DNA from: DATCBF01 sp964401995
GTDB taxonomy: Bacteria; Actinomycetota; Thermoleophilia; Solirubrobacterales; 70-9
Assembly (NCBI GenBank): GCA_964401995.1
Contig: CAYOAP010000003.1
Coordinates: forward strand, 144,824 to 208,823
DNA: 64,000 nucleotides
Direction: 5' to 3'
Shown here: piece by piece, positions 48,839 through 56,089 of the stretch
Layout: every line of letters starts with the position of its first letter
Position numbering within the stretch: position 1 is the first letter of the stretch
Made by a program: the position numbers and the translations under genes
The notes under the pieces: generated by a model
Databases searched by the model: none
Seen by the model: only the letters and a program-made list of their open reading frames with translations
Told to the model about the DNA's origin: nothing

Positions 48839-50247
48839 GCGAGCAGACGCCCAAAGTGGGACGCTGGAAGCACTTCATCACCTCGCTGCGGCGTCAGGCC
48901 CGTGGCCGCGGCAAAGACACGGTCGCGATCATCGTGCTGGCGATCGCCGGCATCGCGATGATGCTCGGGATCTTCATCCAGCAGAAGGCTTCGCTGCCGT
49001 CCTGGCTTCCCTTCGTCGGCGAAGAATTCGCTCACATCACCGGCGAGTTCACCACCGCCCAGGCGGTCACCCCCGGCCAGGGCCAGGCGGTCGACATCGC
49101 CGGCATCCAGGTCGGCAAGGTCACCTCGGTCGAACTGGTCGACGGCCACGCCGTGGTCGGGATGGACATCGAGCCCAAATACATGGAGCTGATCCACCAC
49201 AACGCATCGTTGCTGCTGCGGCCGAAAACCAACCTCAACGACATGGTGGTCGAGGTCGCCCCAGGCAGCGGCAAGGGCCATCTCGAAGACGGCGCCAACA
49301 TCCCGCTCTCGCGGACCGAACCGAACGTCAACCTCGATGCCTTCCTCGCCACCCTCGACGGCGACACCCGCCAGTACCTGCAGCTGCTGCTCGCCGGCGG
49401 CGCCCAGGGCATCGGCGGCCACGGGCGCCAGCTCGGCGGCGCCTTCCGTCGCTTGCAGCCCTTCTCGCGCTCCGTCGGCGAACTCAACAAAGCCGTCGCC
49501 CAGCGCCACGTCGAGCTGGCCCGGGTGATCCATGACTTCAGCCTGCTGACCACCGAACTCGGCCGCCACGACACTTCGATCCAGCGCTTTGTCACCTCCT
49601 CCGATGCTGCGCTCGGCAACTTCGCCCACCAGCAGCAGTCGATCCAGGAATCGCTGCAGGAGTTCCCGGCAACCCTTGCCGCCGCAAAAGCGGGCTTTGC
49701 CAGCTCCAACCGCTTCTCGAACGTCGCCCAGCCGGCGCTGGTCGGGCTGATCCCGCAGGCGCAGGCGCTGAAGCCTGCCTTCAAGGCCAACGAGCGCCTC
49801 TTCAAGGAGACGCTGGCCCCGATCCGCGACCAGATCAGGCCCTTCACCCGTCAGATCCGCCCGGTCCTGACCCATGCCAACGAAGGCTCCGGGCCGCTGG
49901 ACAAGACGGTCACCGGCTTCGGCAACTCGCTCGGCGCTTTCAACAGCTTCCTCAACGAGCTCGCCTACAACCCCAAGGGCGCAAAGGAGAGCTATCTCTT
50001 CTATCTGCCCTGGCTCAACCACGATCTCAACGCCACCTACCTGCAGGACGGCGGCGGCCCCTTGCGGCGAGGGCTGGTCATGCTCAGCTGCAACGGAACG
50101 TCGCTGGGCTACGGCTTCGTCGAAACCGTGCCGCTTCTCAAAACCCTCCTCCAGGGCGCCAACGTTCCCCGTAAGACCGACCTGCCCCCGATCGCCCCCG
50201 ATCCTGAACTCCCGACCGTCTTCTGCGGCCCGGAATCCAACAAATGA
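48835..50247 (+). CDS. MCE/MlaD-family protein 5
   Basis: 470 residues, 4-base overlap with gene 4. Anchor about 29-48 (VAIIVLAIAGIAMMLGIFI). MCE domain: HITGEFTTAQAVTPGQGQAVDIAGIQVGKVTSVELVDGHAVVGMDIE and NASLLLRPKTNLNDMVVEVAPGSG. Helical part about 160-360, then FGNSLGAFNSFLNELAYNPKGAKESYLFYLPWLNHDLNATYLQDGGGPLRRGLVMLSCNG. No lipobox cysteine follows the anchor, so it is not an MceE-type lipoprotein. Confidence 0.9.
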   Translation: MSEQTPKVGRWKHFITSLRRQARGRGKDTVAIIVLAIAGIAMMLGIFIQQKASLPSWLPFVGEEFAHITGEFTTAQAVTPGQGQAVDIAGIQVGKVTSVELVDGHAVVGMDIEPKYMELIHHNASLLLRPKTNLNDMVVEVAPGSGKGHLEDGANIPLSRTEPNVNLDAFLATLDGDTRQYLQLLLAGGAQGIGGHGRQLGGAFRRLQPFSRSVGELNKAVAQRHVELARVIHDFSLLTTELGRHDTSIQRFVTSSDAALGNFAHQQQSIQESLQEFPATLAAAKAGFASSNRFSNVAQPALVGLIPQAQALKPAFKANERLFKETLAPIRDQIRPFTRQIRPVLTHANEGSGPLDKTVTGFGNSLGAFNSFLNELAYNPKGAKESYLFYLPWLNHDLNATYLQDGGGPLRRGLVMLSCNGTSLGYGFVETVPLLKTLLQGANVPRKTDLPPIAPDPELPTVFCGPESNK

Positions 50248-51806
50248 GCAAGCGCGCGCCAAGCACAGTCCAGCTCCTCGTCATCGCTGGCTTCGCGCTG
50301 TCCTGCTTCGGGATCCTGCTCTTCCTCTGGGTCACCTTCGGCGGGCCGACGCCGTTCAAGGCGAAGACCTACCAGGTCAACATCCCCTTCAAGGAGGCGA
50401 CCCAGCTCGCCCAGCAGTCAGACGTGCGGATCTCCGGCGTCTCGGTCGGCAAAGTCCAGGACATCACCCTGGCGCCGAACGGCAAGGACGCCCTGGCCAA
50501 GATCGACATCGACGACAAGTACGCGCCGCTGCCGAGCTCGACCCGGGCGATCCTGCGAACCAAGACCCTGCTCGGCGAGACCTACGTCGAACTCACCCCC
50601 GGCGATCGCAACGGCCCCAAGCTCGGCGACGGCAGCACCCTGCCCCAGGCCAATGTCGCCCAGTCGGTCCAGCTCGACGAGATCTTCCGCGCCTTCAACG
50701 GCAAAACCCGCGCCGCCTTCCAGAGCTGGATGCAGGAAGCGTCGGTGGCGATCGGCGGCCGGGGCCAGGATCTCTCCAACGCGATCGGCGAGTTCGAACC
50801 CACCTTCACCGAATTCGACCGCCTCTTCCGCGTCCTCGACACCCAGCGCCTCGCCGTGCGCCAGCTCTTCCGCAACGGCGCCACCACCCTGGAAGCGCTG
50901 CGCGGCCGCCAGGGCGAGCTGGCCAGCCTGATCCACAACTCCAACACCGTCTTCCAGACCACCGCCCAGCGCGACCGCGACATCGAAGCCCTCTTCCGCG
51001 CCTTTCCCACCTTCGAGGACGAGTCGAAGCTGACCCTGAACCGGCTCAAAGATTTCTCCCTCAACGCGGCGCCGCTCTTCCACCAGCTGACGCCGGCCGC
51101 CGAACAGCTCTCGCCGACGCTGATCGCGTTCTCGAAGCTGGCGCCGCAGGCGAAAGGGTTCTTCGAAGGCTTCGCGCCGGTTATCGCCCAGGCGCCGACC
51201 GCCTTCCCCGCCCTGCGCAAGTTCTTCCGCGACGACTTCCCACCCCTGCTGCGCGCTGTCGATCCCTTCTTGCGCAACTTGAACCCACTGCTGACCGGCC
51301 TCGGCCTCTACAAGCACGAGGTGACAGCCCTGCTCGGCAACGTCGCCGCGGTCAGCCAGGCCGTGGTCCTGAACGCCGAAACTCACGAACAGGTCCACTT
51401 CCTGCGCACGCTGGCCATGCTGGGCCCAGAATCGGTGGCGACGTACTCCAATCGCCTGACCACCAACCGCAACAGCGCCTACCCGCAGCCGCTTGCCTCA
51501 AAGAATCTCGCCAGCGGGCTGCCCAACTTCGATACGCGCCAGTGCAGCGCCGGGATCACCGCCACGTTGAATCCGGAATCGCCCAAAAACACGACCTTCC
51601 AGTCTCGTTTCCAGAGGCTGAAAAACAGCCCGGAAGTCGAAGCGACCGACTTCTTCAACCGCCTCAAAAAATACGCCTTCGCCGAACAGACCAACTCCGG
51701 CTCGATCCCAGCCCCCTCCTGCACCCAGCAGCCGCCGTTCAACCCGATCGGCAAACCCGGGGCAGCGACGAGCTACCAGCACACGTTCGAACAGCAGGGC
51801 GAATAA
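50244..51806 (+). CDS. MCE/MlaD-family protein 6
   Basis: 520 residues, 4-base overlap with gene 5. Anchor about 8-31 (VQLLVIAGFALSCFGILLFLWVTF). MCE domain: YQVNIPFKEATQLAQQSDVRISGVSVGKVQDITL and STRAILRTKTLLGETYVELTPGD. Then QLDEIFRAFNGKTRAAFQSWM begins the helical part (about 150-390). The tail has CSAGITATLNPESPKNTTF and PSCTQQPPFNPIG. Last gene of the set; a large inverted-repeat element starts 14 bases after the stop. Confidence 0.9.
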   Translation: MSKRAPSTVQLLVIAGFALSCFGILLFLWVTFGGPTPFKAKTYQVNIPFKEATQLAQQSDVRISGVSVGKVQDITLAPNGKDALAKIDIDDKYAPLPSSTRAILRTKTLLGETYVELTPGDRNGPKLGDGSTLPQANVAQSVQLDEIFRAFNGKTRAAFQSWMQEASVAIGGRGQDLSNAIGEFEPTFTEFDRLFRVLDTQRLAVRQLFRNGATTLEALRGRQGELASLIHNSNTVFQTTAQRDRDIEALFRAFPTFEDESKLTLNRLKDFSLNAAPLFHQLTPAAEQLSPTLIAFSKLAPQAKGFFEGFAPVIAQAPTAFPALRKFFRDDFPPLLRAVDPFLRNLNPLLTGLGLYKHEVTALLGNVAAVSQAVVLNAETHEQVHFLRTLAMLGPESVATYSNRLTTNRNSAYPQPLASKNLASGLPNFDTRQCSAGITATLNPESPKNTTFQSRFQRLKNSPEVEATDFFNRLKKYAFAEQTNSGSIPAPSCTQQPPFNPIGKPGAATSYQHTFEQQGE

Positions 51807-51820
51807 GCCGCTCGGTGGGT

Positions 51821-51920
51821 GGGGGCGAGAGCCCTTCGGCGGAGACCGTTCGTTCCGCAGTAGCGCCGGCTGCGGAACGTGGTCGCTCCCAGGAGTCTCC
51901 GGCGAAGGGCTCTCGCCCCC
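51821..51920. repeat. Large inverted-repeat element, copy 1
   Basis: Outer arms GGGGGCGAGAGCCCTTCG (51821-51838) and its exact complement (51903-51920). Inside, GGAGAC (51841-51846) pairs with GTCTCC (51895-51900) and GTTCCGCAG (51852-51860) with CTGCGGAAC (51870-51878). The whole 100 bases can fold into one long hairpin directly after the last MCE gene. The 60-base core (51841-51900) recurs inverted in copy 2. Confidence 0.85.
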
Positions 51921-52048
51921 ACAGCCAGAGTCGTCCCTCGCCCCGGCGAACAGCAACTCGGCGCCGCGCGGCGGGGAGCCCCACGCGCTTGATGCTTCTT
52001 GACCTAGCGGCCTAGGGAGCCCCTCTTTGAGCAGTGAGGCTGCGAGAG

Positions 52049-52150
52049 GTGAGTCGGGGGGCCTCCGCCGGAGACTCCTGGGAGCGACCACCTTGATCCC
52101 GGCTTCCGCTGCGGGACGAACGGTCTCCGCCGGAGGCCCCCCGACTCACC
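52049..52150. repeat. Large inverted-repeat element, copy 2 (inverted core)
   Basis: Arms of 28 bases (52049-52076 and 52123-52150) pair with one mismatch; they contain GAGTCGGGGGGCCTCC, unlike the arms of copy 1. The core (52070-52128), read on the minus strand, closely matches the core of copy 1: both start GGAGACCGTTCGT, share CCGCAG and end GTGGTCGCTCCC + AGGAGTCTCC. Same core, different arms, opposite orientation. The rest of 51921-52048 holds no feature I can name. Confidence 0.85.
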
Positions 52151-52173
52151 CCACCCCCAACCCCAGAGCACAA

Positions 52174-52203
52174 AAAAGGGGCGGCCCGAAGGCCGCCCCT
52201 TTT
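52174..52203. terminator. Strong bidirectional intrinsic terminator
   Basis: AAAAGGGGCGGCC - CGAA - GGCCGCCCCTTTT: a perfect 13-bp stem with a tetraloop, with A and T runs on each side. It lies between the MCE operon (plus) and the four-cysteine gene C (minus) and should stop both. Confidence 0.9.
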
Positions 52204-52239
52204 GCCCTGTCCCGAAGAAGCGGGACTCGGGTTGCTGCT

Positions 52240-53022
52240 TTAGCCCTTAGGCGTGCACTTCCGGATGATGGTGCCGGAGGCGGTGGTGCCGTCTTTGAAG
52301 ATGGCCGTCGCATGCGCGTCGAGGTGGCCATCGGAGCAGGTGGCGGTCAGGTAGCTGACCTGCTTGCCCTTGTAGGTGAACTTTTTGTTGATCGTCAGGC
52401 TGAACGACGTGACCGAGCCGTTGTAGTTGACGATCTTGGGGATCGTGGCGACCGATTCGAGGCCGTAGCGACCCTTGTGGATCTTCTTGACGACGACCGT
52501 GGTGACGATCGCGGTCGGTGCCGGAACGTTGACGTAGGCGTGAACGAACAGGGTCGTCTTGCCGCCGCTGGTGCCGCCGTTGAAGACGCGGAGCGGGCCG
52601 GTGGCGCTGAATTCTGCCTGTTCCGGCAGCTTGACCGCAACCTTGGTCGTTCCCTTGCCGACGAGAGAGCCGGGGCAGGCTGCTTCGGCGCTCTTGGTGT
52701 CGCGCGACTCAAGTGCCCCGTCTGTGCATTTCGGCAGGCCCGTGGCGTTGATCTGACCGTTCTTGTCGGTCTGGACGACGACTGACGTCAAAGGCGGCGG
52801 GTGCGGGTTGGCCGGGTCAGTCGATTTGATGATGCCGCTCGCGGTGAGCGCGATAGGCGTCTGCTTGGTCTTCGACAGCGCTGTCGGGCTGAAGCCGCCG
52901 TTGAGCGTGAATTCCAGGTTTCCTGCATGGACGACGGTCGGCTTTTCGGCCGATGCCATCGCGGTCACCGAAAGCGCTACAAGCGCGCCCACGGCGAGTA
53001 TCAAAGTTAGGTGCTTGCGCAT
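52240..53022 (-). CDS. Secreted four-cysteine family protein, member C
   Basis: 260 residues from ATG at 53022 (MRKHLTLILAVGALVALSVTAMASA), with AAGGAG about 12 bases upstream. Signal peptide cleaved near residue 25. Family motifs: NGGFSPTALSKTKQTPIALTASGII, NPHPPPLTSVVVQTDKNGQI, GLPKCTDGAL, CPGSLVGKGTTKVAVKLPEQAEF, PLRVFNGGTSGGKTTLFVHAYVNV, KIHKGRYGLESVATIPKIVNYNG, YKGKQVSYLTATCSDGHLDAHATAIFKDGTTASGT, final RKCTPKG. Closest to member B by eye. Its own terminator lies just beyond the stop. A TetR gene lies upstream on the same strand. Confidence 0.77.
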   Translation of the reverse strand: MRKHLTLILAVGALVALSVTAMASAEKPTVVHAGNLEFTLNGGFSPTALSKTKQTPIALTASGIIKSTDPANPHPPPLTSVVVQTDKNGQINATGLPKCTDGALESRDTKSAEAACPGSLVGKGTTKVAVKLPEQAEFSATGPLRVFNGGTSGGKTTLFVHAYVNVPAPTAIVTTVVVKKIHKGRYGLESVATIPKIVNYNGSVTSFSLTINKKFTYKGKQVSYLTATCSDGHLDAHATAIFKDGTTASGTIIRKCTPKG

Positions 53023-53171
53023 ATCCCTATGTCTCTCCTTTTGCGGCCTGCCCGCTTTTGGGCCCCAGGCCATTGGTAAGTCTGGATGAATCCTCCACCG
53101 GCCAACGTACCAGCATCGGCATATAAATAAACCTGTGATTGGGGGAAAAGAGCGGCTTAACGGCGTGGCAA
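53023..53171. promoter_or_regulatory. Upstream region of the four-cysteine gene C
   Basis: 149 bases between tetR and gene C, with an AT-rich tract (53120-53133, ATATAAATAAAC on the plus strand) that could hold the gene C promoter on the minus strand. No terminator was seen after tetR. Confidence 0.3.
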
Positions 53172-53861
53172 TCAGGACTTCAACATCGAGAGCCGGGTCC
53201 GCTCCCGCTCCGCCGCAGCGCCTTCTGCTCCCAGGAAAGGCAGCGTCACCCAGAACATCAGGTCCGGCAGGCGGCTCGGCAGGCGCGCGCAGGAGCCGTG
53301 CAGGATCTCGCTGTAGAGCAGCTCGTTGATCCCGCCGGCCAGCGAGAGCGAGGTGATTCCCGGCAGCTCGACTGACGTCTCCGCCCGGCCGGCATCGAGA
53401 AAACCGGTGAACTGGCGTAGCGCCGCGTCGCGGCGGGCGAGCGCTTTCGGCCCAGCCGCGAGCACCTCGACGATCGCGAACCGAGCCTCGTCGGGGTGCT
53501 CAGCGAGGTGTTTGAGCAGCGCCCGCAGCGCCTCCGTCACCCGCTCGGCCCAGGGCGCCCCCGGTTTCGACTCAAAACCCTCGGAGGTGTCGCCAAGAAT
53601 GTTGCCCAGCAAGACGTCGTAGGCGGCGAGGAAGCAGTCTTCCTTGCTTGAGAAAAGCTCGTAGAAGGTCTTGCGCGAGACCCCGGCGAGGCTGATCACG
53701 TCGACCACGCGCGTCTCCGGATAGCCACGCTCGGAGACGACTTCGATCATCGCCTGGTGAATTCGTTTGCGCTGTGATTCGGTCACGGCCTCGCGCGGCA
53801 GGCCGTGGCGTCCCCGCGGCAGCTTTTCAGTCAATTTAGCGCCGCGTTTTCCAGTGGCCAC
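53172..53861 (-). CDS. TetR/AcrR family transcriptional regulator
   Basis: 229 residues from GTG at 53861. A basic N-terminal extension (about 1-28) precedes the helix-turn-helix: RIHQAMIEVVSERGYPETRVVDVISLAGVSRKTFYELFSSKEDCFLAAYDVLLG, the standard TetR N-terminal domain. The C-terminal ligand domain is helical and unlike any I can name. It lies between purA and the four-cysteine gene C on the same strand, so it may control itself, gene C or the MCE locus; the last is only a guess. A palindrome sits just upstream. Confidence 0.9.
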   Translation of the reverse strand: MATGKRGAKLTEKLPRGRHGLPREAVTESQRKRIHQAMIEVVSERGYPETRVVDVISLAGVSRKTFYELFSSKEDCFLAAYDVLLGNILGDTSEGFESKPGAPWAERVTEALRALLKHLAEHPDEARFAIVEVLAAGPKALARRDAALRQFTGFLDAGRAETSVELPGITSLSLAGGINELLYSEILHGSCARLPSRLPDLMFWVTLPFLGAEGAAAERERTRLSMLKS

Positions 53862-53877
53862 GCCGAAAACTGTAGAG

Positions 53878-53901
53878 GAGTTCGTCTGCGGACGCGAACT
53901 C
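53878..53901. promoter_or_regulatory. Candidate TetR operator
   Basis: GAGTTCG (53878-53884) and CGAACTC (53895-53901) are exact inverted arms separated by 10 bases, 17 bases upstream of the tetR start. Spacing and position fit autoregulation by a TetR dimer. Confidence 0.5.
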
Positions 53902-53958
53902 GTGTACTGATTTGTCTATCAATTTCAAGCGGCGGAGAGCCGCAGGGACAGCCTTGGC

Positions 53959-55338
<1,380 letters not shown>

Positions 55339-55360
55339 AGAACCGGGATTGTGCCTGGTT

Positions 55361-56089
55361 CTAGCCGTTGACCGCGCGCGCCTGGACCCGCTGGTCCGGG
55401 CCGAAGAGCGGAAGCGGGTCGCCGCAGATCTCCACCAGGCGTGAAACCGTGCGTGGGCCGATCTGCTCTTCGAGCTGCTGCTGGTCCAGGTTTGTGGTCA
55501 CCAGCATCGAGCGCTGGGTCTCGTAGCGCTCGTTGACCAGGGCGTAGAGCTGCTCCAGCACCCAGTCGCTGCGCTTCTCCGCGCCGAGGTCGTCGATGTG
55601 GAGGAGGTCGACCGAGGTCAGGCGCTCGAAGAAGGCGAGGTAGGAATCGCCGCCGGGCTCGGAGTCGTAGGTGCGGCGGATTCGGGCCAGCAGTTTTGGC
55701 AGCGAGTAGATCGCGACCGAGTGGCTCTCCTCCAGCGCCGCCTTGGAGACCAGCATCGCCATCGTCGTCTTGCCGGTGCCGGTGTCGCCCATCAGCCAGA
55801 GCCCGCGACCGGCGGCGATGTTGGCCTCAAGATTCTCCACCCAGGTGCGCACGACCCGGACCACCATCGGCTCGATCTCGGTCACCGGCGGGCGGTCAAA
55901 GGAGACGCCCCGATAGCGCGGTGGGATCACCGAGGCGACGCCGCGGTTGGCGCCTCGTTTGAGGCGCTGCGCGCGGCACTCGCAGGTGCGGGCGACGTCG
56001 TCCTCGCCGAGGATCCAGCCGGAGCCGTCGCAGACGCCGAGCGGGCATACCTGATCGCGGAAGGGCTCGCTGCGGGCGATCGCCGGCAT
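55361..56089 (-). CDS. DnaI/DnaC-like helicase loader ATPase
   Basis: 242 residues. An N-terminal cysteine cluster (CPLGVCDGSGWI, then CECRAQRLKRG) resembles the zinc-binding CxxCxGTGWI region of DnaI/DnaC-like proteins. The AAA+ ATPase has Walker A MGDTGTGKTTMA, VDLLHIDDLGAEKRSDWVLEQLYALVNERYE (Walker B), sensor-1 LVTTNLD and an arginine finger near IGPRTVSRLVEIC. It shares one base with the dnaB stop, so loader and helicase are coupled. An IstB transposase helper is less likely because no IS element is near. Confidence 0.85.
   Translation of the reverse strand: MPAIARSEPFRDQVCPLGVCDGSGWILGEDDVARTCECRAQRLKRGANRGVASVIPPRYRGVSFDRPPVTEIEPMVVRVVRTWVENLEANIAAGRGLWLMGDTGTGKTTMAMLVSKAALEESHSVAIYSLPKLLARIRRTYDSEPGGDSYLAFFERLTSVDLLHIDDLGAEKRSDWVLEQLYALVNERYETQRSMLVTTNLDQQQLEEQIGPRTVSRLVEICGDPLPLFGPDQRVQARAVNG

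Noticed and set aside
49874..52015. A 713-residue plus-strand frame overlapping MCE genes 5 and 6 and the repeats.
   Set aside because: Out of frame with clear MCE domains; Arg/Pro-rich shadow.
52027..52785. Plus-strand frame of 252 residues covering repeat copy 2 and the terminator.
   Set aside because: Runs through a strong terminator and antisense to the secreted four-cysteine gene; composition is that of a shadow.
55361..56089. IstB-type transposon helper protein.
   Set aside because: No IS transposase or terminal repeats nearby; it is coupled to dnaB and has a DnaI-like cysteine cluster.
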